A stretch of 64,000 nt of DNA from Niabella ginsenosidivorans (lineage in GTDB: Bacteria; Bacteroidota; Bacteroidia; Chitinophagales; Chitinophagaceae). The position numbers and the translations under genes were made by a program. The notes below the pieces were generated by a model. That model made no database searches. It saw nothing but the letters and a program-made list of their open reading frames with translations, and was not told the origin of the DNA. How positions within the stretch are numbered: the first letter of the stretch is position 1; the number at the start of each line of letters is the position of its first letter. Shown in pieces: positions 49,883 through 59,550 of the stretch. The stretch is taken from contig NZ_CP015772.1 of the NCBI RefSeq assembly GCF_001654455.1, forward strand, positions 5,518,001 through 5,582,000. The letters are read 5' to 3'.

Positions 49883-50504
49883 TTAACGATATACAATATC
49901 AAATGTATCTCGTCTTTTTAGGCTGCTAACTAATGAAGTGCCAGTAAATTATAGTTTGGTTGCTGGCAGCTCGGTTTTATGCCAAATAAACGCCCTCATT
50001 TTTTACAACAAAAGACATAAAAATAATATAGGAGAAGGTATTAGCTTGCTTTTTCAGTAGCTCGATATTCACTTAAGGGTTTATAGGTGCCTCCCCTTCT
50101 ATAACATCAGGCGATGTGGTAAAAAATCCAATATGATGGAAACCTCCTGAATATTACTTCAAACTAATATTGCAATGGCTCGTTCCATTGATCCGTGGCT
50201 ACATAAATCCGGATGAAAAACTGACCATGCCGTAATGATATCTAATGTAAAACTTTGCAAACCGAGCATACCTGAAAAATGAAAATTACATATTCCAATG
50301 GCGCCATTTTGGCAGTCGGGGTGAATTGTATCTTTGTATTAGGTTATACATAATACATATGCGGGATTTGAAAGATTAGCAGTAGAGACTGTACAAAAAA
50401 TAAATAATGATAATATATTTACAGCGTTTAGAAATAGGTCTGTTCATTTTATAAATGAACGCAAGCGTTTGTTGGAATCTTAACTTTGATCAAATGTTTT
50501 TTTG
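49883..50504. other. Gene-free region between element and sigma factor
   Basis: About 620 bp without a credible gene. AT-rich. It holds a TATCTTTG box near 50329 that has no gene behind it and the TAACTTTG box of the sigma factor. Nothing else recognised. Confidence 0.6.
50481..50488 (+). promoter_or_regulatory. Candidate -7 box of the ECF sigma gene
   Basis: TAACTTTG fits TAnnTTTG. It is 16 bp before the presumed GTG start, so the transcript would have a leader of about 10 nt. Confidence 0.4.
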
Positions 50505-51035
50505 GTGATTGAACAAATAATGAATGGAGATAAAAAGGCTTTTGATGCTTTCTACTGGCAATATGTAGATAAGTTGTTCGGCTATTTCTTCAAAAGGACC
50601 CAATCCCATTTTCACGCAGAGGAGCTTACTCAACTCACCTTTATAAAGTTCTGGGAATATCGCAGTTCCCTTAACCCGGAACTTTCGCCGGATATGCAAT
50701 TGTATTATAAAGCACGCATTACATATATCGACTGGTTACGGAAGGCCGCCACGCAGCGCAGCCTGCTGTCGCAGATTATTGGCCCGGCGTCAGATTCCCC
50801 TGATAATCCCCCGGAAGGATCCGAAAAATATGAACGCGCGCGGATGGCATTGGAGCAGTTGCCGGAAATGCGCAAAAAAGTGCTGACCCTTTTTTACCTG
50901 GAGGGCTATAATTATAAAGAAATAGCCACTTTGCTCGGCATAGCTCCTAAAACGGTGGACAATCATATTTACCAGGGTATTGCCCAACTCAGAAAAATTT
51001 TATTGCTTTTTATTATTTTTTTTCCCAGGCAATAG
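50505..51035 (+). CDS. ECF RNA polymerase sigma factor (FecI-like)
   Basis: Sigma-70 family factor of about 176 aa. Region 2 has AEELTQLTFIKFWEYRSSLN, and region 4 has LPEMRKKVLTLFYLEGYNYK and TVDNHIYQGIAQLRK. No ATG precedes the conserved NGDKKAF motif except one at 50520, so GTG 50505 (or TTG 50502) is likely. It is followed after 35 bp by a FecR anti-sigma factor and then by susC/susD, the standard order for a locus switched on by trans-envelope signalling from the SusC transporter. Confidence 0.92.
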   Translation: MIEQIMNGDKKAFDAFYWQYVDKLFGYFFKRTQSHFHAEELTQLTFIKFWEYRSSLNPELSPDMQLYYKARITYIDWLRKAATQRSLLSQIIGPASDSPDNPPEGSEKYERARMALEQLPEMRKKVLTLFYLEGYNYKEIATLLGIAPKTVDNHIYQGIAQLRKILLLFIIFFPRQ

Positions 51036-51070
51036 GGAAAATGCGCTTTGTGCAACGTTAGTAGTATTAT

Positions 51071-52132
51071 ATGGCAGAAGAAATGGACCCATATCTCATC
51101 CGGAAGTTTTTAAATAATGAGAGTACACCAAAAGAAGCGGAAGCCGTAAGCGCTTTTTTTGAAGCACACCCGGAAGAGCTGGATCAATATTTTGCAATAG
51201 AGGAATGGCAAGATGCTTTAAAAGAAGTTGAGTTAACTAATGAGCGGAAACAGGCCATCAAAAAGATCATTGATAAAAAAGCAGGTATAAACCGCAGTGT
51301 TTTAAAACTTCCGCTGTTCCGGTATGCCGCTGTTGCTGTTTTGCTGCTGGCGGTAGCTATTACTGTGGTTTACGTTGTAATCCCGCGACCGGAGACCGGC
51401 AGGTATGAGCGTTTTGTTATTAATAATCCAACCCTGGCCAATAAAGATACAGTGCTTCCTGATGGTTCACGGGTAATGCTTTTGCCCGGTGCACGCCTCT
51501 CCTATCAATCGGATTTCTTAAAAAAACGATGGGTGACGGTAGAAGAAGGCACGGTACAGTTTGAGGAAAGGAAAATGAATGTGCCTTTTACAGCCTTTGC
51601 ACAGGGAATTGCTACCACTCCCATAGGTACGAAATTTTCCGTTAACAGTGCTCCGGCAATGGAGACCGTAGAAATCATATTGTTAGAGGGAAAAGTAAAA
51701 GTAAATACGGTAAATACGGTCAAAAAAATGAACGAAGTAGTGATGGCCCCGGGCGATAGGCTCTTTATCCGGGTGCGTACAATGTCGGTAATCCTTACGG
51801 GTGTCGGAAAGCAACAGAAGGCAGCACCCCTCCTGAAAAGCGTGCTATCTCCAGCAAAGGAAGCCCCGCCGGCTGATGCTGTATGGACAAATAACGCCAT
51901 CACGTTCTCACAAACGGCATTACCGGTTGTATTTGATAAAATAATGGATAAGTATAATGTACCGATTGTTTATGATAAAGAACAACTATCCCGGTACCAT
52001 TTTACAGGCGCGGTTTATTATAACGATGATATAAACAAACTCTTAAAGAACATTTGTGATGTAAACGGTCTTATGTATAACTATCGAAACGATTCAATAA
52101 TTATAACCAGGAGCTCTGAACCTAATCCGTAA
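51071..52132 (+). CDS. FecR-type anti-sigma factor
   Basis: Protein of 353 aa. Cytoplasmic N-terminal region (about 1-80), one TM segment (YAAVAVLLLAVAITVVYVVI), then the periplasmic FecR domain (about 125-240, with TVLPDGSRVMLLPGARLSY and VNSAPAMETVEIILLEGKV) and a C-terminal DUF4974-like domain (about 270-350, with PVVFDKIMDKYNVPIVYD). It holds the FecI-like sigma until the SusC transporter signals substrate. Confidence 0.93.
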   Translation: MAEEMDPYLIRKFLNNESTPKEAEAVSAFFEAHPEELDQYFAIEEWQDALKEVELTNERKQAIKKIIDKKAGINRSVLKLPLFRYAAVAVLLLAVAITVVYVVIPRPETGRYERFVINNPTLANKDTVLPDGSRVMLLPGARLSYQSDFLKKRWVTVEEGTVQFEERKMNVPFTAFAQGIATTPIGTKFSVNSAPAMETVEIILLEGKVKVNTVNTVKKMNEVVMAPGDRLFIRVRTMSVILTGVGKQQKAAPLLKSVLSPAKEAPPADAVWTNNAITFSQTALPVVFDKIMDKYNVPIVYDKEQLSRYHFTGAVYYNDDINKLLKNICDVNGLMYNYRNDSIIITRSSEPNP

Positions 52133-52239
52133 AAAGAGCAGTATTCACCGATCGGGTTCTTTCCGGGTATTTTGAAGCAAGCTGCTTATATAGCCTGCAG
52201 AGAGAGAAATGCCCCCAAACGGGTGGCAGGCAAAAGTAT

Positions 52240-52260
52240 TGCATCATGAGCAATGATGCA
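52240..52260 (+). promoter_or_regulatory. Hairpin in the susC leader
   Basis: Perfect 8-bp stem TGCATCAT/ATGATGCA with a 5-nt loop in the 169-bp gap between fecR and susC. There is no T-run, so it is not a normal terminator. A role in differential mRNA stability between the regulator pair and the highly expressed susC is possible. Confidence 0.45.
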
Positions 52261-52301
52261 TTTACAGAAGTATTGACTTTTAATTAAAACATACAGTTTA
52301 C

Positions 52302-55300
52302 ATGAAAATGAGAAAAAGACGACTTATGCTTGTCGTACCATTATTACTGCTGTCATTTCCTTTGCTTACTGCTGCTCAGATAAAACCGGGCGGGATTAAC
52401 GGGAAAGTAATAACAGAACAGGGCGATCCCTTAAACGGAGTTACTGTTACACTTATCAATCAAACGAACAGGGAAGGGCGGTTTGCCGTTTCCGATGAAA
52501 ACGGCAATTTTTCATTTGCAAACGTTACGTATAATCAGAAATATACGCTGGTCTTTGAGTATGTAGGATACCAGGCAGATTCAGTAACGCAGTTTTCTGT
52601 AAGAAATGAAAGTGAGAACAATGCCATCGTAATGCGGTTGAAGCCTTCAGATGCAAAATCCGCGCTCAATGAAGTGGTTGTTGTGGGCTATGGTACGCAA
52701 AAGAAAATAAACCTTACAGGGGCTGTTTCCGTTGTAGACGGGGAAGCACTGGCCAACCGCCCGGTTGTAAATGCCACCCAAAGTCTGCAGGGGCTGGTGC
52801 CGGGCTTAAATGTAAGTGTCAACAACAAAGGAGGCACTCCCGGAACCAGTTACAATCTGAACATACGCGGACAGGGGAATTTAAGCAGCTCAGACAACCC
52901 TTATGTACTGGTAGATGGTATGGAAATGTCTTTAAGCGATGTAAATCCCAATGATATAGAAAGTATCTCTGTTTTAAAAGACGCCGCCGCTTCCTCTATT
53001 TACGGAGCCCGGGCTGCTTACGGTGTTATATTGGTCACCACTAAAAAAGGAAGTAAGAACAAGATGTCTTTTAACTATAACGGAAATGTGGGAGTGACAC
53101 ATCCGGCAAAGTTGCCGGATATGGTAAATAGCTATGAGTTTGCGAAATTTTTTAATGCCGGGTGGAAAAATGTAACGGGAAATGTTGAGTACTCAGATGA
53201 AAAACTGGCGCTGCTGGAACAATTTGTCAAAGACCCGACAGGAATGAATCAATGGCCTGAGCAAACCACGAACTGGTTCCTTGTAGAAAATTCTCCGTTG
53301 GGGGTAGGCAACACCAACAATTTCAAACTTCAGTATAAAGACCTGGCATTGAAGCAGGATCATAATCTCAGTGCCACCGGAGGCAACGATAAACAACAGT
53401 ATTATGTTTCCGGAGGCTATTATGATGAGGATGGCCTCCTCCATTATGCTGATATTAATTATAAGAGATACAACCTTAATGCAAGACTTACTTCACAACT
53501 GGCGTCCTGGCTAAAACTGAATCTGAATACAAAATATTCCAACGACAAATCTACGACGCCCTTTGGCGACAATGCCGTAAACGAATCCATGTTCTTTCAT
53601 AACCTGGCAAGAATGCGGCCCACTAACTCGCCTTATGACCTGAACGGGCATTTTACGGAGCTTTCCCAGATCCCTTACCTGCAGTCTGGTTCCGTAAATA
53701 ATAACCAGAATAATAATCTTGGTATACTCAGCGGATTCGAAATACAACCCTTAAAAAACTGGAAAATCTTTGTTGACTACAATTACCGGTTAAACAATAA
53801 TAATAATGAGCAGGCCGCCATTCCTGCCACCATTTACGGGTTAGATGGTACCACCCGATATGAAGCCCGGCAGGAGTTAGCGGTGCCGCTGGGCGGCTCC
53901 TACTACAGGAGCATGACAAAATCGATTTACAACTCCATAAATATTTATTCAAACTATAACCTGAATATCGCCAATACACATCATTTTACCTTTATGGCAG
54001 GTGGGCAGCAAGACAACCTCAAATACTCAAATTTATGGAGTAAGGCAACAGACCTGCTGAACTTCAGTAACCCCGGTCTGGGAACTACCTCCGGGCAAAG
54101 AACCACTGATGAAAGTCGGAACGGATGGGCTACTTTAGGGTTCTTTGGCCGTATCAACTATGATTATAAAGGAAAATACCTGTTTGAAGGCAATGCCCGT
54201 TATGACGGCTCTTCCCGCTTCAGCCCGGATAACCGCTGGGGGTTTTTCCCTTCCGTATCCGTAGGGTATAATATATCAAAGGAACAATTTATGAGCAGCA
54301 CCCGCAACTGGCTCAATATGCTCAAACTAAGGGGCTCCTATGGCTTTCTTGGAAACCAGGCGGGCGCTGCTTTATACACTTTTGCGCAAACGATGTCCAC
54401 ACAACCGCAGGGAAGCTGGTTTTTTCAAAACGGCCGTGAAATGATCATTAATGCGCCCGGCACTTTTAATCCGGATGTAACCTGGGAGAAAATTGAAAGC
54501 GCAGATATTGCCATTGATTTTGGTATGCTGAACAACCGGCTAACCGGTAGCTTCGATGTTTACCAGCGTACTACAAGGGACATGCTGGGGCCAACAGCCA
54601 AACTTGCAGATATGTTTGGCGCCAGTGCACCACAGGCCAATAATGCAACAATGCGCAACAGGGGCTGGGAATTGAGTATCAATTACAATAATAAAATCAA
54701 TAACAATCTGTCCTACTCTGTTGGTGGAATGTTATCAGATTATACCGCCCAGGTGCTTTCCTATCAAAATCCCACCCTGAATGATCCGGCCGGCACCTGG
54801 TATCCCGGCAAAAAGGTAGGGGAGATCTGGGGATATAAAACGGGAGGGTTGATCCAGACCCAGCAAGAGGCGGATGAATACAATAAACTGGACCGCTCCT
54901 ACCTCAGTGGCCAGAACTGGATACCCGGAGATGTAAAATACCTGGACCTCAATAACGACAATAAAATCAACCGGGGCTCCAACAAAATCGGCGATATGGG
55001 AGACCTTAGTGTAATTGGCAACAGCACCCCGCGGTATCAATATGCCCTCAGCGGTTCGCTTACCTGGAAGCATCTGTCTCTTTCCATGTTGTGGCAGGGT
55101 GTGGGAAAACGGGATTATAACCCTGCCGGCAGTGTATATTTCTGGGGCGCAGGGGCTAAGGCACAGGTTACCGTATTCCAGGAGCATCTTGATTACTGGA
55201 CACCTGACAATCCCAATGCGTATTACCCCAATCCTTATATAGGTACCGTGGGGTCTATAGGGCCATATGCCGCCAAGGTAACACAGGCTGCTGACAGGTA

Positions 55301-55541
55301 TATTCAAAACGGGGCCTACCTGCGGTTAAAAAATCTTACACTATCCTATAACATCCCGGGTAATACGGTTTCAAAAATCGGACTTAAAAATGTAACTATT
55401 TATGGCGCCGGAGAGAACCTGCTTACGTTCACTAAGATGGCAAAAATGTTTGATCCCGAAACCGTTTTTGTCTTTAACGAAGGAGGAAAGAACTATGCGC
55501 TTACGCAAACCTTTTCCATCGGGCTGAATGTTTCATTTTAA
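52302..55541 (+). CDS. SusC/RagA-family TonB-dependent transporter
   Basis: Outer-membrane transporter of 1079 aa. Signal peptide (about 1-25), CarboxypepD_reg-like domain (about 30-115, GINGKVITEQGDPLNGVTVT), TonB-box (LNEVVVVGYGTQKKINLTGA), plug with SVLKDAAASSIYGARAAYG, and a barrel ending SIGLNVSF with terminal Phe. No long N-terminal FecA-type signalling (STN) domain precedes the CarboxypepD_reg-like domain, so how it contacts FecR is unclear. It is 24 bp upstream of susD. Confidence 0.96.
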   Translation: MKMRKRRLMLVVPLLLLSFPLLTAAQIKPGGINGKVITEQGDPLNGVTVTLINQTNREGRFAVSDENGNFSFANVTYNQKYTLVFEYVGYQADSVTQFSVRNESENNAIVMRLKPSDAKSALNEVVVVGYGTQKKINLTGAVSVVDGEALANRPVVNATQSLQGLVPGLNVSVNNKGGTPGTSYNLNIRGQGNLSSSDNPYVLVDGMEMSLSDVNPNDIESISVLKDAAASSIYGARAAYGVILVTTKKGSKNKMSFNYNGNVGVTHPAKLPDMVNSYEFAKFFNAGWKNVTGNVEYSDEKLALLEQFVKDPTGMNQWPEQTTNWFLVENSPLGVGNTNNFKLQYKDLALKQDHNLSATGGNDKQQYYVSGGYYDEDGLLHYADINYKRYNLNARLTSQLASWLKLNLNTKYSNDKSTTPFGDNAVNESMFFHNLARMRPTNSPYDLNGHFTELSQIPYLQSGSVNNNQNNNLGILSGFEIQPLKNWKIFVDYNYRLNNNNNEQAAIPATIYGLDGTTRYEARQELAVPLGGSYYRSMTKSIYNSINIYSNYNLNIANTHHFTFMAGGQQDNLKYSNLWSKATDLLNFSNPGLGTTSGQRTTDESRNGWATLGFFGRINYDYKGKYLFEGNARYDGSSRFSPDNRWGFFPSVSVGYNISKEQFMSSTRNWLNMLKLRGSYGFLGNQAGAALYTFAQTMSTQPQGSWFFQNGREMIINAPGTFNPDVTWEKIESADIAIDFGMLNNRLTGSFDVYQRTTRDMLGPTAKLADMFGASAPQANNATMRNRGWELSINYNNKINNNLSYSVGGMLSDYTAQVLSYQNPTLNDPAGTWYPGKKVGEIWGYKTGGLIQTQQEADEYNKLDRSYLSGQNWIPGDVKYLDLNNDNKINRGSNKIGDMGDLSVIGNSTPRYQYALSGSLTWKHLSLSMLWQGVGKRDYNPAGSVYFWGAGAKAQVTVFQEHLDYWTPDNPNAYYPNPYIGTVGSIGPYAAKVTQAADRYIQNGAYLRLKNLTLSYNIPGNTVSKIGLKNVTIYGAGENLLTFTKMAKMFDPETVFVFNEGGKNYALTQTFSIGLNVSF

Positions 55542-55565
55542 CAAGGATCAAAATCGCAATCAACA

Positions 55566-57416
55566 ATGAAGAATTTAAACAGACCTTTTATTATAGCAAT
55601 ACTTTTTGCAACTGTTGCAGGATGTGTTAAGAATCTGGATCTCACTCCGCAGGGGCAGCTTACAACAGCCAATCCATTAGGTTCGGTTCCGGAGCTGCAG
55701 AAGTATATGAACCAGTTTTATGAAGGCACATTTGAAGTGCAGCCGGGAGGATTGGCAGGCACCGGCATTGCATATGACGATCAAAACAGCGACAACCTGG
55801 TTGCAGCGGCGCCTCCTGCATTGATCAATGGCACAAGAGCGCTCAGCGACGCTGCAGCGCTTAGCGAATACACAAAAATAAGGGGCGTAAATTTCGTGTT
55901 TGAAAATATAGGAAACTGTAAGGGTACACAGGCCGACATCAACCATTACCTGGGAGAAGCTTATTTTTTCAGAGCCTATTACTACTTCAGCATGCTGCGT
56001 AAATACGGAGGTGTCACCTGGGTGAACGAGGTGCTGCCGCCGGATAATGAGGTAATGAAAAAGGCAAGGGGCCCCCGTACCCTGATCACTGACTCGATTC
56101 TCTCGGACCTGGACAGAGCAGCATTGTTATTAAAAACCCAGAGCACAAATGGCACCATGCGCATTCACAAGGACTATGCACTGGCATTCAAATCGCGGGT
56201 AGCCTTATTTGAAGGAACCTGGGAAAAATACCATAAAGCTAAAGGAACGCCTTTTTTTACAGCCGGCATTTCCGATGCAAAGATTACCAATTACCTGGAG
56301 CAGGCGCGCGATGCCGCCAAAGCGGTGATCAGTTCATCAAGATGGAGCATTTTCAATACCGGGCAACCGCTTTCTGACTATCAGACGATGTTCATTACAC
56401 AGGATCTGACCGCTAATAAAGAAGTATTGTTTTATAAAAAGTATGACATTACGGTTACACCCTCCGTTGGGCACAGCATTACACGCTACCTGAATACAGG
56501 AGGAGGCAATATCGGTTTATCGTTGTCATTGGTGGATGATTATCTTACCAGGGACGGGAACATCTTTTCAGGAGCAGCACGTGAGAATGCACAGAAAGTG
56601 TATGGCGCTGAACTGGACCCGGCTATCCGTGACCCACGCCTGAGCCAGACAGTGGCCCGGCCCGGAACACGCCTGCGCCCTTTAACGGCCGCCAATATTT
56701 ATATGCCGCCCTTCAGCCCGGTTATTACACAAACAAGCCCTTCCGTGTTATGGGCAAATCCCTCCGGGTTTTCAATGCTTAAGTATGTAGAGGTGGACTG
56801 TCCTATACCAACCGTTGACGGAGAGTTTATGAGCCAGGCTCCTGCCATACAAATGCGCTATGCAGAAGTATTATTAAATTATGCAGAAGCCCTTGCCGAA
56901 TTACAGGGCGCCAATGCGCAGCAGGAAATAGCAACGGTATTGCAGCCATTAAGAGCCCGTGCCGGAATGCCTGCTATCGACTTTTCGAGGGAGTATAACA
57001 CAGATCCTGCCTATCCTTTTAGTAAGTTGTCAGCTACCATACAGGTGGTGCGCAGGGAACGCAGGATTGAGTTTGCCGCAGAAGGTATGCGCATGTTCGA
57101 TATCTTCAGATGGGCTGCTGCAGATGATTTATTGGCAGGGAAACGCCCCCTGGGCACATTATTTATCGGGAGTAATATGGCAGCCGCCAATGTGAAGGGA
57201 GGATACTTTGGAGGAAACCTGGTGTATGACCAATCAACCGGGAACAACCTGTACCTGACCGGTAGCCCGGGCGAAGCAAAACGCTATATGGATCCTTATA
57301 GGAATGTTTGCCCAAACGGGCTGGGGTTCAAATCTTCCAGGGATTATTTAAGCCCCATTAATCAGGATCAGCTTTCGCTTACCGGCGGCAAATGGGAACA
57401 AAATCCGGGATGGTAA
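55566..57416 (+). CDS. SusD/RagB-family surface glycan-binding lipoprotein
   Basis: Lipoprotein of 616 aa with lipobox TVAGC (C20), the helical SusD fold (YLGEAYFFRAYYYFSMLRKY at about 130-150) and the C-terminal part VVRRERRIEFAAEGMRMFDI. Partner of the SusC protein encoded directly upstream. From the neighbouring sulfatase and GH20 the ligand is probably a sulfated N-acetylhexosamine glycan (inference). Confidence 0.95.
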   Translation: MKNLNRPFIIAILFATVAGCVKNLDLTPQGQLTTANPLGSVPELQKYMNQFYEGTFEVQPGGLAGTGIAYDDQNSDNLVAAAPPALINGTRALSDAAALSEYTKIRGVNFVFENIGNCKGTQADINHYLGEAYFFRAYYYFSMLRKYGGVTWVNEVLPPDNEVMKKARGPRTLITDSILSDLDRAALLLKTQSTNGTMRIHKDYALAFKSRVALFEGTWEKYHKAKGTPFFTAGISDAKITNYLEQARDAAKAVISSSRWSIFNTGQPLSDYQTMFITQDLTANKEVLFYKKYDITVTPSVGHSITRYLNTGGGNIGLSLSLVDDYLTRDGNIFSGAARENAQKVYGAELDPAIRDPRLSQTVARPGTRLRPLTAANIYMPPFSPVITQTSPSVLWANPSGFSMLKYVEVDCPIPTVDGEFMSQAPAIQMRYAEVLLNYAEALAELQGANAQQEIATVLQPLRARAGMPAIDFSREYNTDPAYPFSKLSATIQVVRRERRIEFAAEGMRMFDIFRWAAADDLLAGKRPLGTLFIGSNMAAANVKGGYFGGNLVYDQSTGNNLYLTGSPGEAKRYMDPYRNVCPNGLGFKSSRDYLSPINQDQLSLTGGKWEQNPGW

Positions 57417-57450
57417 CAGACATTTATTATACAAACTGAAAAAAAGAATA

Positions 57451-57822
57451 ATGAAAAAGATATATAGCCTGTTCTTTACCTTAGCAATCGTGCTCAGTTT
57501 TTTCGCTTGTAAAAAAGACAAAAATATCAACTACAAACCCGTGGCATCACCTTTCAGCGCACAGTTGGAAACAACGGAAAGCGTTGCCGCTGATGGTGCA
57601 ACCGTCAACGTAATTATAAAGGCCGGAACAGATGGCTGGTGGGTACAGATTCCGTCCTCCGCACCCTGGTGCACTACTACCAGGCCTTATGGAAGCGGAG
57701 ATTTTACGCTGCCGGTTAAAATTGCCGCCAATACTTCCGGCGCTGAAAGAGCGGTGGACGTTATTTTAAACCCAACGTTCCAATTGCCGCCTGTTACGGT
57801 TACGATTCATCAGGCGAAATAA
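57451..57822 (+). CDS. BACON-domain lipoprotein
   Basis: Small surface lipoprotein of 123 aa: lipobox SFFAC (C20) followed by a single BACON-type immunoglobulin-like domain (about 35-122) with GWWVQIPSSAPWCTTTRP and VDVILNPTFQLPPVTVTIHQ. Such proteins act as glycan- or mucin-binding or spacer modules. It follows susD by 34 bp and fits the SusE/F position of the locus. Confidence 0.85.
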   Translation: MKKIYSLFFTLAIVLSFFACKKDKNINYKPVASPFSAQLETTESVAADGATVNVIIKAGTDGWWVQIPSSAPWCTTTRPYGSGDFTLPVKIAANTSGAERAVDVILNPTFQLPPVTVTIHQAK

Positions 57823-57882
57823 TAAAAAGAAATCTTTTGCAGGATCAACAACTTGCTGCATCCTGCATTAATTCTTAAAAAA

Positions 57883-59424
57883 ATGATAATCATGTACAGA
57901 AAATTCCTGGCAATCCTGTTTATGACAATCTGCGCATTTACAAATGCATTTGCGCAGCAACCCAATATCGTAGTGATCATATCGGACGATCATGCGTTCC
58001 AAACCATCAGTGCCTATGGCAGTAAGTTTACAAAAACGCCCAATATTGATCGCCTGGCTAATGAAGGGGCATTGTTTACAAAGGCCTATGTAACAAACTC
58101 CATCTGCGGCCCTGCACGGGCAACTTTTTTAACCGGCAGATACAGCCACGTTAATGGATTCAGGGACAATGAGAACTCCAATTTCAATTTTAACCAGGAT
58201 ATTTTTGTAAAAGATCTTCAGAAGGCGGGCTATCAAACTGCCTGGATCGGCAAAATGCACCTGGGAAACAATACCCCGCAAGGGTTGGATTATTATAATA
58301 TACTACCGGGTCAGGGGCAGTATTATAATCCGGATTTTATTGAAAGCGGTAACGTGCGGAAGCATTATACCGGTTATGTTTCCAACATCATTACAGATCT
58401 TTCCGAACAATGGCTGGATAAAAGGGATCGCTCAAAACCCTTCTGCCTGGTTATTGGTCACAAAGCCACACACAGGACCTGGATGCCGGATCTGCCGGAT
58501 CTGGACAGGTTTGAGGACAAAACCTTTCCGTTGCCCAAGGACTTTTTTGATAGCTATGCAACGCGTAAAGCTGCACAGGTGCAGGATATGACCATTGCCA
58601 AAACGATGATCATGGGGTACGACCTGAAAATGTTTGATAGTGAAGCAAAGGCTGAAAAGGAAGGCTCCATTGCGCGTATGACGCCGGAACAACGTAAAGT
58701 GTTCCTGGAGCATTATAATAAGATCTATGCCGGATTAAAGGCCCGCCCGCTTACGGGTAAAGCACTTACCGAGTGGAAGTATCAACGCTACATGCGCGAC
58801 TATCTGGCCACTGCGGCATCCCTTGACCGGAATATTGGACGCGTACTGGATTATCTGGACAAAAACGATCTTGAAAAAAATACGATTGTCATTTATTTAT
58901 CTGATCAGGGCTTTTACATGGGGGAACATGGATGGTTTGATAAACGGTTTATGTACGAGGAGTCCTTCCGTACGCCGATGGTGATGCGCTATCCGGGGGT
59001 TATCAAGCCCGGTACCCGGATCAATGATTTCATCATGAACCTGGACCTTGCGCCCACCTTACTGGATGCGGGCAGGGCTGTTATTCCTGCCGATATGCAG
59101 GGGCAATCGTTCCTGCCGTTGCTCCGCCATCAAAACTATCAATCGCGGAACGCCATGTATTATCATTATTATGAGAACGGGGAGCATTCCGTATCACCCC
59201 ATTTTGGCATTAAAACCAGACGTTACAAGCTGATCCGTTTTTACAAGCGTGTGGAGAGCTGGGAATTATTTGACCTGGAAAAAGATCCCCGGGAATTGAA
59301 CAACATTTACCACACAGCCCGCGGACAAAAGCTCAGTAAGGGTTTAAAAGAGCAGTTGGCCGCGCTGATTAAAAAATACAGGGACAATGAGGCTCAAATT
59401 ATTTTTGATACGACAATAAACTAG
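57883..59424 (+). CDS. Exported S1-family sulfatase
   Basis: Type I sulfatase of about 513 aa. A signal peptide (LAILFMTICAFTNAFAQ) precedes the metal-site start NIVVIISDDH and the formylglycine motif CGPAR in SICGPARATFLTGRY, the Cys being oxidised by a sulfatase-maturing enzyme not in the window. Later LSDQGFYMGEHGWFDKR adds metal and substrate residues. The sequence resembles sulfatases acting on 6-sulfated GlcNAc or glycosaminoglycans. The start could be ATG 57883 or 57892; the longer frame begins with TTG at 57853. Placed between the BACON protein and GH20, it probably desulfates the oligosaccharide before hexosaminidase attack. Confidence 0.92.
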   Translation: MIIMYRKFLAILFMTICAFTNAFAQQPNIVVIISDDHAFQTISAYGSKFTKTPNIDRLANEGALFTKAYVTNSICGPARATFLTGRYSHVNGFRDNENSNFNFNQDIFVKDLQKAGYQTAWIGKMHLGNNTPQGLDYYNILPGQGQYYNPDFIESGNVRKHYTGYVSNIITDLSEQWLDKRDRSKPFCLVIGHKATHRTWMPDLPDLDRFEDKTFPLPKDFFDSYATRKAAQVQDMTIAKTMIMGYDLKMFDSEAKAEKEGSIARMTPEQRKVFLEHYNKIYAGLKARPLTGKALTEWKYQRYMRDYLATAASLDRNIGRVLDYLDKNDLEKNTIVIYLSDQGFYMGEHGWFDKRFMYEESFRTPMVMRYPGVIKPGTRINDFIMNLDLAPTLLDAGRAVIPADMQGQSFLPLLRHQNYQSRNAMYYHYYENGEHSVSPHFGIKTRRYKLIRFYKRVESWELFDLEKDPRELNNIYHTARGQKLSKGLKEQLAALIKKYRDNEAQIIFDTTIN

Positions 59425-59456
59425 TGTAGGGCATAGCATGAATTTTCATTTGGAAT

Positions 59457-59496
59457 CTCCCATTGTTCCGTGCTTCGGAACGCTGAATTACGCAGG
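59457..59496 (+). repeat. Dispersed hairpin repeat B, copy 1
   Basis: CTCCCATTG then a GTTCCG-TGCT-CGGAAC-type hairpin and CGCTGAATTACGCAG. It recurs inverted at 62941-62984 with a few changes. It lies in the 126-bp gap between the sulfatase and GH20 genes. Confidence 0.6.
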
Positions 59497-59550
59497 TAAG
59501 CAAATCATTCTGCGCTTTTCTGTCAGCATTGCTCATTAATATTCTGTTGA